A DNA stretch of 64,000 bases from Epiperipatus broadwayi (taxonomy: Eukaryota > Onychophora > Udeonychophora > Euonychophora > Peripatidae): the NCBI GenBank assembly GCA_028023455.1, contig JAQFVV010000153.1, positions 1,620,212 to 1,684,211 on the forward strand, in the 5' to 3' direction. The notes beneath the pieces are model-generated. The model ran no database searches, had not been told where the DNA came from, and saw only the letters and a program-made list of their open reading frames with translations. The stretch's first letter is position 1, and the number at the start of each line of letters is the position of its first letter. A program made the translations under genes and the position numbers. This document shows, piece after piece, positions 22,976 through 32,898 of this stretch.

Positions 22976-24007
22976 ATAAAATAATTATGTAATTCTACTT
23001 TATAATTAATTATTTATGTGCTTAGAATTAATTAATAGAATATGCTTTGCATTTATGTCATTAATATAACATTAATTTTTGTAAATGCATCTTGACACTT
23101 TTGATTATGTATGTAAAAATTATAATATCTTTTTATTTGTGAATGTGCTCACTTAAATTCGTTCAAAAGTTATATTAATAGTGGAACAGATCTATCATTT
23201 ACGACCAATAATACAATAAGTAGTGCTTTACAATCGATTGTCGAATAACTAGTTTAGTTAGCTTGGGCACTTGAGATTTGAAAGAAACATCCTAAGACTT
23301 ATTTGAAACTTTTAAAAAGTTTTCAAACTTCGTTCAGATCACAGTCATGGCAAGTTGCCGAAATAATCACTAAACACTCAGATTCTTCACTAAAGTTTTA
23401 TATATAACTATAAAGACTAAAAAAATCAATATATAAAAATTAAAGACATTAAATTATTTTAAAATTGTTAAATTTATTATCAATTTATTTTATCTAAAAT
23501 ACCTACCTAAAAGAGTAACAGATAATCAAAAATAGGTAAATAATAATAATAACTTTAAATATACATTCAAAGATAAATAATAATAAGTTTTTATCAATTC
23601 TGTCTACAGTTCTAAGGCCAATGTATACGGAATGAATGATGCAATTATATTTTATTAGAATTTAAAATTATTTTTAGATAACATGTGTTCTAAAGAATAA
23701 TCCTATAGATGATGCATAAATCAGATTTTTCCCCTCTGGCAATCAAAGTTAACTCGGATCATTAAATGTAAAATCAACATCATATTTAATAATATGCGTG
23801 TATATCATAACTAAAGGCAAAAAAATAATACATAATTCAGCAACTGAAATCTTCAAAGAACAGAAAATGAAAAAATGGTCTTTGTTTCAAGGTCTTTACA
23901 AGTTGCTTAATAACAATAATGCATTTTATAATTCTAATTCTATTCTGATAATAATTAATATACATTTATAATATATTGACTTTTAAACTCATTTATAAAA
24001 TGATATG
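22976..24007. other. AT-rich region, nothing recognised
   Basis: No gene, RNA or shared repeat seen. Confidence 0.4.
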
Positions 24008-24185
24008 GAAGGAAACTAACCTTCACACATGCATTATAAATAGGCATACACTTTCAGGAATGCTCCATCTATCCCTAAAGCTTATTCTCAAATAAACCTA
24101 GTATTCATTGGCCATACTAGAAATAAAGTTTAATCTTATTAAAAGACGAGTATTTAAATCAGTATATGTATTGGTTCAAATTATA
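24008..24185 (+). repeat. Local direct repeat, unit 1
   Basis: It matches 24408-24600 at moderate identity: shared GGAAACTAAnCTTCACACA, AAAGCTTATTCT and TATTCATTGGC stretches in the same order. The pair brackets the SINE at 24.2 kb. Confidence 0.7.
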
Positions 24186-24214
24186 TATATCAGGGGAAAG
24201 AAAGTTTCCATTTT

Positions 24215-24318
24215 GTCAAGCGTTGTTAGCCGAGAGGTCATCGCACTTGCCTTCCAAGCAAGTAGTTGGTTGCAGACAGGTGTGGGTTCGCATCCAGGTT
24301 GATGCTATGACATATGAG
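24215..24318 (+). mobile_element. tRNA-derived SINE, about 104 bp, with 16-bp target duplication
   Basis: The body reads like a class II (Ser/Leu-type) tRNA. An acceptor-like GCGTTGT can pair with wobbles to TTGATGC. Box A is TTAGCCGAGAGGT. The anticodon arm ACTTGC-CTTCCAA-GCAAGT pairs perfectly. A long variable arm follows, then box B GGGTTCGCATCC. It is flanked by AGAAAGTTTCCATTTT at 24199-24214 and 24319-24334, a perfect 16-bp duplication, so it was retroposed. With the 14.5-kb copy it defines a very short SINE family ending GATGCTATGACA. Confidence 0.88.
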
Positions 24319-24407
24319 AGAAAGTTTCCATTTTTCAACTACCTGAAATAATGAACAATATAGTTTATATAAATAATAGCGATTTTTACACATATAAAAT
24401 TGTACTA

Positions 24408-24600
24408 AAGGAAACTAATCTTCACACAAACGTTATAAATAAGCATGACCTTTCCCTCGTCAATAAAGTTTTAAAAGCATGGACGATTCACCAACCGATA
24501 GCTAAAGCTTATTCTTAAGTAAATCAATATTCATTGGCTATGTTAGAAATGGAACTTGATCATATTAAGAATCAAATTTTTAAACCAGCATATGTATTGC
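24408..24600 (+). repeat. Local direct repeat, unit 2
   Basis: Second unit of the pair described at 24008-24185. It contains about 25 extra bp relative to unit 1. Confidence 0.7.
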
Positions 24601-24734
24601 ATGTGTTAAATTATCTGTCTAAACTTAATTGAAAATAACTATGCAATAGACTGTTAAAAGCTGAGGGATAAGACTTCATTGGCTTTTAATATAATTTATT
24701 TTTTGCTTTTTATTATTGGGTTATATAGTAAATT

Positions 24735-25090
24735 TTACTGAGGATATTCTCAAACTGATACACAAGATAGAGACTTTTGAAAAGATAAGAGAGACATTCT
24801 TATCTTTTGAAATGTAATTAAATTTGACTGTTAATATATAGAAAGAAATTAATGGATGCAAGCATAATGATACATATTCACACTCTCAAATTAATATGCT
24901 TTAGATGGGCCTATATACCTAAATTTAGATTCAAAAAATAAGATGTCCATTCTTATCAAAAGTTTCTACCTTGTGCTTTGGTTTGAGAGTATATTTTGTG
25001 TTTTGGTTTGAGAATATCTTCAGTATTCAATAAGACATCACTGAGCTATTATAACAACATTATAGTGTATGTGTTAGAGTATAAATTCCT
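24735..25090 (-). repeat. Dispersed repeat Z, inverted pair
   Basis: GGATATTCTCAAACTGATACACAAGATAGA… near 24742 is mirrored by the complement of CTTTGGTTTGAGAATATCTTC near 25000. The minus-strand reading from 25075 downward (TATAATAGCTCAGTGATG…ACTGAAGATATTCTCAAAC) matches 51248-51300 on the plus strand. No coding sequence. Confidence 0.65.
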
Positions 25091-25546
25091 TTTGTTTATA
25101 TTACATAAATGTCAGTGCTAGTAAATAAAATTGAATATTAATAAACTTTAATACATTTTTATCTCAATAAGATGAATAGACATTACCAATCACAATATAA
25201 TACTTCATGTATTTTTCATTGCTAGATGATTCTTCTTACATCTCAGACAAAAGATACATTTTGTTAATAATATAATATACTGTAGCAATTAATGTTTTGT
25301 ATTGTTAATAATATACAAAATCATAATAAAAATTAACCTAAAAGAGAAATCAGGGGTAAGAATATTTACTGATAATCAAAAGAAGTTTAAGAAGAGATGC
25401 TGGAGATGATAAAAAGACAAAAAAATCAGTCTGAACAATTAAGAAAAAATTGTTGTGCTATCACATTTTTCATTTTAGACATTTATAAGAGAAATAATAT
25501 AATGTGAGTGTAATAATTAATGAAAAATCTTTATTGCATATTTATA
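25091..25546. other. AT-rich spacer
   Basis: Nothing recognised. Confidence 0.4.
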
Positions 25547-26925
25547 TTATAACGTTTTCCGTTTTGCTAGGCCTCTACGCCCTAATATAAATTGGGCGCA
25601 AGTTGATAAAGCTATGTTAAAAAGAAGAAAGTTGTATTTCGATTTCTATTAAAAACATAGCTATATTTCCTGATCAACTAAGCCTTGTAATTGTTGAGAA
25701 TTATGCTATCGACGACATCAGCTTTTAATTTATTTGAAAGGTGCCAGAGTTCTGCAAGAACCCACTGAACCGTCACATAGCATCTCGAAAATTAAAAAGA
25801 AAATATATTTTTAAACTAATCGGTATTACATCATACCCTAACGAGAATTATTTTTTTAAGATTATTATTCCTGGGCTTATTCAAACATATTGGCAAAGGT
25901 AAATTACATTCTTAAATCTTCTTAAACAAATAATAAATTTAATAATAAAAAATAATAACTATTATTAATAACGTACAAATGAAAATTGGTATTAGAAATA
26001 TTTTTATTCTAATAGATTAAAAAAATGTTTGAAATAAATTATTTATCTAATAAATTGGAGAGAACACACTTAATTCTGACGTGAAACATTAATAATAAAA
26101 AAAATAACTGCTGAATAATTAATTACAAAGTTCTTGGTTAAATAAGAGTCTCTTGATCAATTAAATTAAAGTCTCTATTGGGATCCTATTATAAGCTTAT
26201 TTTTTACGAGTAGTTTTTAAAATGATTAACTTTGTCACAATCAGGATAATGAAGCATAACTTACCGGTAAGTTTTAGTGAATTCACGATGGTTGTAGATA
26301 ACTATGCATAGTTTTTTGGGGTTAAAATGAGCTCACGGCCTTTGATTATTAGTTGATCTTGCGGTCCATTCTCCTAGTCGGTCACGAAAGCTTTTCTGGT
26401 ATACATCTTCAGGCACGATGTCTTCAGAAGCTCCGGTTCACTTCACCATGCCGAATTACTTCAGCATAGAGTGATCTTGGATATATTATTGTTATCCAAG
26501 ACCAACTAGAGAAACCAACGAACAAGATGTTCTTCAAACTGACCTCTGCCTTTTATACTAGAGGCCCAGTTTTCCGACTTCTGCGCATATCTTTTGTTTG
26601 TCAAAATATACGTTGATAATCTTATATATTCTTTATAAAATTTATGTAACAAAGTCTTTATTTTTTCAGCAAAATTCTGCCATCTTTAATTACTTGAAGT
26701 ATTTTTACTTTCTCTTATCTAGATTGGTAATTTATGTCTTTTGTTCTCTCCAATTCTACTTTTATTTCTAATTACATTAAAAAAATACGAAAAAATAATT
26801 TAACTTTCACTGCACGTTATTTTTTTAAAAAAAAATTAGTCAAAAAAAAATCTAAATTTACTTTTATTTTTTTAGCTTTTACCAAATGCCAATATATTTG
26901 CAACGTATATAAATAAATGTTACAA
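25547..26925 (-). repeat. LTR copy 1 (3' LTR in element orientation)
   Basis: 1379 bp, about 97% identical to copy 2 with roughly 40 differences by eye, mostly C/T and G/A, many of them in the first 310 bp. It contains a bulged hairpin at 25601-25679 (AGTTGATAAAGCTATGTT against AACATAGCT…TGATCAACT) and a perfect 16-bp palindrome AACTTACCGGTAAGTT at 26258-26273. A TATATAAATAAA run lies near the outer end. Confidence 0.82.
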
Positions 26926-27648
26926 TACCACAAGTGCCAGGAGATGAGAATAAAATAGGGGTTTACACTAATTTTATTCTTAAGTTTTTAAATTCATATT
27001 CGTGTTTTTTTTTTTTTAGCAGTAGCGTGCTGATATGTCATGTAGACTCATTCAACAAGTGACGTTCGGCTTTAACGCCCACTTTTAGGTCTAACATGGC
27101 GGGAATGGAAAATATTTCACATTCATCTGTGTCCCTTTCGCTTTAATGTAATATTAACGATAAGAAGCCCAAGTTATAAGCACTAACAAGCATTGCTCAT
27201 CGTTTTGAGTCTTACAGGCTCGTGGCAACTTGGTCCGCCTTCCCCTTTATTGGGATCCCTGCTAGAAATAGTCTGATGGGCATATAAAGGTGGTCTTATG
27301 TTAATATACCGTGTACTAGGACTCAGGGCTATGTTTTTCCCCTCTTCAGTAACCGCCTACCCGTCAAATACTTGTGACTTACGTCTACATCAGCCACGAT
27401 CGTGTTTTATTTTAGACATATCAAAAAAAATATACATACATTTTTTTCTTTCTGGAAGTCATATTAAAAAAATATTTTTTTATATTTTAATAATCAGGGT
27501 TTAATTAGTTAGTTAGTTTTTTAAAAAAAAAAAATGCTATTTATTTTCCGGCTGTGAGTTTTTTTTGGGTCAACGTTGTAATGTTCTTTATCATTACAAC
27601 TTATCTCAGGTTGTGGTAGTTAAATCGAAGCCCTAGTTGGGTAAGCCA
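26926..27648 (-). other. Interior of LTR element, non-coding
   Basis: No gag, protease, reverse transcriptase or integrase can be read in any frame. The putative primer binding site occupies the last ~18 bp (minus strand from 27648). A higher-GC block at about 27030-27410 stands out from the surrounding AT-rich DNA and may hold packaging or leader sequence. The short frame at 27298-27504 has no family resemblance. Confidence 0.65.
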
Positions 27649-29027
27649 TTATAATGTTTTCCATTTTGCTAGGCCTCTACATGCTAATATAAATTGCGTG
27701 TGAGTTGATCAAGCTATGTTAAAAAGAAGAAAGTTGTATTTCGATTTCTATTAAAAACATAGCTATATTTCCTGATCAACTCGGCCTTGTAATTGTTGAG
27801 AATTATGCTATCGATGACATCAGCTTTTAATTTATTTGAAAGGCACCAGAGTTCTGCAAGAACCCACTGAACCATCACATAGCATCTCGAAAATTAAAAA
27901 GAAAAGATATTTTTAAACTAATCGGTATTACATCATACCGTAACGAGAATTATTTTTTTAAGATTATTATTCCTGGGCTTATTCAAACATATTGGCAAAG
28001 GTAAATTACATTCTTAAATCTTCTTAAACAAATAATAAATTTAATAATAAAAAATAATAACTATTATTAATAACGTACAAATGAAAATTGGTATTAGAAA
28101 TATTTTTATTCTAATAGATTAAAAAAATGTTTGAAATAAATTATTTATCTAATAAATTGGAGAGAACACACTTAATTCTGATGTGAAACATTAATAATAA
28201 TAAAAATAACTGCTGAATAATTAATTACAAAGTTCTTGGTTAAATAAGAGTCTCTTGATCAATTAAATTAAAGTCTCTATTGGGATCCTATTATAAGCTT
28301 ATTTTTTACGAGTAGTTTTTAAAATGATTAACTTTGTCACAATCAGGATAATGAAGCATAACTTACCGGTAAGTTTTAGTGAATTCACAATGGTTGTAGA
28401 TAACTATGCATAGTTTTTCAGGGTTAAAATGAGCTCACGGCCTTTGATTATTAGTTGATCTTGTGGTCCATTCTCCTAGTCGGTCATGAAAGCTTTTCTG
28501 GTATACATCTTCAGGCACGATGTCTTCAGAAGCTCCGGTTTACTCCGCCATGCCGAATTACTTCAGCATAGAGCGATCTTGGATATATTATTGTTATCCA
28601 AGACCAACTAGAGAAACCAACGAACAAGATGTTCTTCAAACTGACCTCTGCCTTTTATACTAGAGGCCCAGTTTTCCGACTTCTGCACATATCTTTTGTT
28701 TGTCAAAATATACATTGATAATCTTATATATTCTTTATAAAATGTATGTAACAAAGTCTTTGTTTTTTCAGCAAAATTCTGCCATTTTTAATTACTTGAA
28801 GTATTTTTACTTTCTCTTATCTAGATTGGTAATTTATGTCTTTTGTTCTCTCCAATTCTACTTTTATTTCTAATTACATTAAAAAAATACAAAAAAATAA
28901 TTTAACTTTCATTGTACGTTATTTTTTTTAAAAAAAATTAGTCAAAAAAAAATCTAAATTTACTTTTATTTTTTTAGCTTTTACCAAATGCCAATATATT
29001 TACAACGTATATAAATAAACGTTACAA
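27649..29027 (-). repeat. LTR copy 2 (5' LTR in element orientation)
   Basis: Same length as copy 1. It keeps the palindrome AACTTACCGGTAAGTT at 28360-28375 and the hairpin near 27703-27782, in which the left arm AGTTGATCAAGCTATGTT pairs better than in copy 1. The immediate inner neighbour is the TGG of the putative primer binding site. Confidence 0.82.
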
Positions 29028-29051
29028 CATATAACATTATCATTATTATTT

Positions 29052-29090
29052 TCAATCATTATTGATTCACTGTAGAATGAAGGTTTTGCC
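29052..29090 (-). mobile_element. RTE 3'-end scrap
   Basis: CAATCATTATTGATTCACTG and TAGAATGAAGG resemble the complement of the RTE terminal segment (CATCCTGCAGTGGATTGATGATGG in copy D, shown here to its end). It is very short, so it could be chance. Confidence 0.45.
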
Positions 29091-30479
29091 AATACTTTTG
29101 GTTCAAATTGCCATATTGAATTTTTTAAAATACTGACCTGAGACAGAATTTTTACAATAACTTCAATTTTAATTACATTAGAGCAAAAAAATTACATTAA
29201 TAGAAACTAGAAAAACTAAGGCAAACAATAAGCATAAGATAAATAGTGATAACTATATAAAAAATAAGGAAAAAAGACATTTTCACATCCGAAATAATTA
29301 TTTTATTGTTTGTTCATAATTTGGAAATTAACATTAACTAAAATTCAAATTACATCTTAAGTGATAATTTTTTTGTATTCCTCACAAAATTATCTTTCTA
29401 AACATGTATAACATATCTTACCTGAGATAATCCATAGCTTCACAATCTCCAAAGAAGTTGGATACGAATTCTTTATTTTTATCTTGTACCCCAACAGTTC
29501 CAAATGTCAAAGGCATCTATAAAGAAAAAGATTCATCCTAATAAAAGATACAAAAGAAATCATCATAACAATTGGCTTCTTGTCTATCTAAAACTAGAAA
29601 TTGTAGGCTACTGTCTATATCATTGATAAAATGAGTTTCATCTCTTAATTTTATATTTTTTATGTACATCACTGATGTTTATATTCTTTATGGACACCAG
29701 TGATGTTTATATTCTTTATGCACACAAGTGATGCTATGTATCACACAGATATAATTTATTTGCATATAGTCCATTTGTTAGCTATAGACTTGAAAATAAT
29801 ATTATGAAACATATAGCAAAACCAGAGTGACTCCAAAGCATGAACAAGAATAAACAAAAACATAAACAAGAATCAGAATTTGATTATATGCCTGTGTATG
29901 CAATCTTTCTATACATTTGATTATTAGTTTTATAACTCACACAAACATATTATATAAACATAATTATAAATAAGAAATAAGAAATTATTAAACTTTTTGA
30001 AAATCATTATTTTTATAAAATAAGTGGATTAGAACTTTAGAAAATTACAGTAGACATGAATTCTATATGAGCATAAATAAATATATAATTTACTAACTAC
30101 AAACTAAAATTAATAAAAAAGATAATTTTTTCAAAAAATTTTAAAAAAAATTTAAAATATTAAAAAAATTAAAGTTTTATACTTATAAGTCATTACGTTG
30201 AAGAGCAATTTGTAGGCCTTGTTTGTGAATAACACCTGGCAAATGTTGACTTGCATTAGGTAAACCATTTTTTTCCTTTATCGCTTTGTGATAATTACAA
30301 AAGTTATCAAAAAAGAAAAATAAATAAATACTGTGGTCGATTAAAACTGCTGCCAAAAATCCAAATTTCAACGGATTTTTTTGAGATAGACATTTTTGGA
30401 ATCACATGTCAGAGAGCTATAAAATGCTTATATGTTGTTTGATGTCAGGCTTATATCTTTTACATTAGTAAAGAAAGAA
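29091..30479. other. AT-rich region with a short tandem repeat
   Basis: No gene recognised. A tandem of about 33 bp repeated 2.3 times sits at 29660-29735 (GTGATGTTTATATTCTTTATG core). The minus-strand frame at 30183-30371 has no recognised family. Confidence 0.5.
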
Positions 30480-31772
30480 AACAACACACCATCCAATGAG
30501 TGCATAATGTGCTCAAAGAGCTAAGCATTTAATCCAATTCCTTCGAATCACAATTTCTTTTCATCACACAAATTTTCTTATTTCATTCTTCCATTTCACA
30601 TGTCATCTTTTTATGGCCTTTTACCATATCTTGGGATTTGGTTTGAGTCTTTTAACTGTCCAACTATTATCATCTCTTGTAGAAATCTATCCTACTGGAA
30701 ATGAGGTCTGTGTTATTTTACCCAAGTATTTTTCTTTCAATCATTTCTTGTTACTTATATCTCTCCATATCTCATTGAATGACCTAAAGTCTTCATTGTG
30801 CTTTTTTAAGTCTCCACGTTTCAGGTCCATAAGCAAGAATTTGTAAAACATACCTATTAAAAACTTTCTTTTCAAACATAATAGGAATATTTCTTTTTAA
30901 TATTAAATTATTTCTACCATGAGTACTCCATTCAAGTTTAATTTTATGATTAATGTCATAATTTGACCAAGATATTTATAATTATTAACTTGTAATTCAT
31001 GATTATCAATCTTTTTTTTTACTGAGAAAAATTCACTGAACATTAATTTTTTTAATATTCATCTTTAGTTTTATTTTTTACCTTCATCTGAATAACTCTT
31101 GTAACATTTCTTGAACTCTGAAGCATTAAAACATATCTTTGTATGATTATCTAATCATCATAATCATCACTAATTCATAATCCTTCTTGTGTTGAATGTA
31201 TTAAGAATATTACAATTCTGAAATTCATATTTCTGTTAGTGATAATATAATTCAATTATGATATACTGTCATTTGAATGTTTCTATGACCTTTTCCATAT
31301 AATATTTGTTTCAAAAAAAGAATTCATAATATACATTTTTTCTTTTTTATTAAATTCCATAAGTCTATGTTGTCTTTTATTTTTATCACCATAGCTAAAT
31401 GTATTCATAGAACTTTCATCTTTCATTTATTTTTCAGTTCTAACATTCAAATCTTTAAGAAAAATTTTAAAATAATGTTTGGTTTGATCAAAAGCATTTT
31501 GTACTTCCATGTAAAAAAATTTTAACTTTTTTATAACAATGGGTGTGTGTTGGATCATAAATCTGAATTATTTGCATTTGGTATCATCAATTAACTTGAA
31601 TAACTAATCTAGTTATTATGTTTTATATCTATAAATCTAGAAAAAGTTGTTTTTCCACTCTTTATTTAAAATGAATTCAACTTCACTCATGCTTCTAATA
31701 TTTGTACCTTCATAATAAATTATAGATCCATTATGTTTATAAAGTTCTGCCATAGCCCATTTAATATTAGAC
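30480..31772 (-). mobile_element. RTE-type LINE, copy F (internally deleted)
   Basis: Minus-strand copy. 30540-31130 corresponds to the C-terminal region and late reverse transcriptase. 31190-31772 corresponds to the endonuclease (for example the complement of CATTTTAAAATTGTTATTGG near 31465). The main reverse transcriptase core between them is missing, joined near 31140-31190. The exact lower border near 30480-30540 is uncertain. The copy is cut off at 31772 by a poly-T start of another element. Confidence 0.75.
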
Positions 31773-32210
31773 TTTTTTTTTCGTGGTTATGTAATCTTTA
31801 TTTATTTGAATGTGATCAGCAATTGTAAATAGCCAAATAAATATCATCATTAAATAGGAGCTTGCATTCCTAATTACAGGAATCTCATCAGTCTCTATTA
31901 CCATCAGCTGATAACTTTATAGTCTCCTAGAAATAGCAGCCACAGTTTAGTTTTGTCAGCTTCATATTCATCAGGTCTTTAAAAAAACTGAACTTATGTT
32001 TTACTTTAAAAACTATTAGGCAACTGAGAACAAAGATCATCATGTTTCTGATCTTAAACTCACAGATTTAAAAAAACCCAATAAACTCGCCTTGCTGACT
32101 GATACATATTTGTTTTTTATACCAATAACCATGTAGAAACAACAATTTCAGTGATAGGAATATATTGAATGGACATTAGAAATTTTCCCTGCTTGTACCT
32201 ATTCAGTTAC
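31773..32210 (-). mobile_element. Poly(A)-tailed retroelement fragment with hammerhead-like motif
   Basis: The run of T at 31773-31781 is a poly(A) tail on the minus strand, preceded there by AATAAAGATTACATAACCACG. At 31861-31891, minus strand, CTGATGAG is followed by the hairpin ATTCC-TGTAATTA-GGAAT and then GCAAG where a hammerhead would have GAAAC. The element is unidentified and the upper border is approximate. Confidence 0.5.
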
Positions 32211-32219
32211 ATATATACA

Positions 32220-32680
32220 TATTATATATATATATATATATATAAGGTAGTTGAACTCAAACTTTCAAGCTCCCTACAGCTATGCACTCTGTCTTATACA
32301 CACACATGATAACATACATGTGAAAAACATAAATGACCTCCAATATATGTATTTTGTGCTGGATCAGCACTGGTCCAGATCATCTTCTCTCACATATATA
32401 TACAATCTGTGCTCAATTTATATTAAGATAGCACTTCAAATTTTAATAGACAAGCTTCAATCTTTCTTCACTCTCCAACTTTTCAGCCATCCACATCAAT
32501 GACAATCTGAGGATGAAATGATCAAAGTCCTTGTTGATACCAATATTAATGTCATACCGATGTTGATTTCATGTCACTCATGTGTCCATTTAAATACACA
32601 AAAGAGTGATGGGAATTATACATGCTGAATATATAATATTCAGATATAAGTATATTATGAATATTAAACTTAATGTTATT
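32220..32680 (-). repeat. HH repeat, antisense unit
   Basis: A nearly full unit, from TTGAACTCAAACTTTCAAGC (32254) to CACAAAAGAGTGATGGGAAT (near 32600). The ribozyme segment at about 32340-32392 has lost CTGATGA by deletion, and GAAA has become AAAA, so it is dead. A short TA run precedes it. Confidence 0.82.
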
Positions 32681-32770
32681 AGAAGGCACTTGAACTCAGA
32701 CTTTTAAGCTTTCTATAGCTATGTACATCATCTTATACAACTGATACACATGGCTACATACATGTGAAAC
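32681..32770 (-). repeat. HH repeat, second antisense unit (partial)
   Basis: TTGAACTCAGACTTTTAAGC begins about 430 bp after the first unit, showing a head-to-tail arrangement. It then switches to the sense orientation near 32770. Confidence 0.78.
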
Positions 32771-32863
32771 TGTGTATTGATTGTATATATTGTGGGAGAT
32801 GGTGATCTGGACCAACTGATAAATGCTGGTTCAGCTGAAATTTATATATTGGAGATCATTTAT

Positions 32864-32870
<7 letters not shown>
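32771..32870 (+). repeat. HH repeat, sense fragment after inversion
   Basis: This fragment carries the ribozyme segment in sense orientation and runs into a TA microsatellite. Confidence 0.8.
32802..32864 (+). pseudogene. Degenerate hammerhead, HH repeat
   Basis: GGACCAA, CTGATAA (G8 changed to A), stem II ATGCTG-GTT-CAGCT, GAAA, a TTTATATA helix III region and TTGGAGATC. The stem I partners CCAA/TTGG are intact, but the G8 change should abolish cleavage. Confidence 0.7.

Positions 32871-32895
<25 letters not shown>
32865..32895. repeat. (TA)n microsatellite
   Basis: About 30 bp of TA. Confidence 0.93.

Positions 32896-32898
<3 letters not shown>

Larger units (their letters stand above)
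25547..29027 (-). mobile_element. Non-autonomous LTR retrotransposon (LARD-like)
   Basis: Two 1379-bp direct repeats flank a 723-bp interior without any gag or pol sequence. Each repeat is bounded by short inverted ends (TTATAACG or TTATAATG at the left, CGTTACAA or TGTTACAA at the right). Read on the minus strand, the first interior bases after the 5' LTR are TGGCTTACCCAACTAGGG, and TGG directly at the LTR border is the usual start of a primer binding site. The outer flanks TATAT and CATAT could be a 5-bp duplication with one change. No clear polypurine tract was seen, so the LTR call is strong but not complete. The element must rely on proteins from another element. Confidence 0.75.

Noticed and set aside
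24226-24300. Functional tRNA gene
   Set aside because: Perfect target duplications flank it and a similar copy sits in a LINE, so it is a retroposed SINE. The acceptor stem is mostly wobble pairs.
25547-26925. Each 1379-bp repeat as a separate DNA transposon with TTGTAACG-type ends
   Set aside because: Neither copy has a matching target duplication on its own two sides, while the outer flanks of the pair nearly match, as expected for LTRs.
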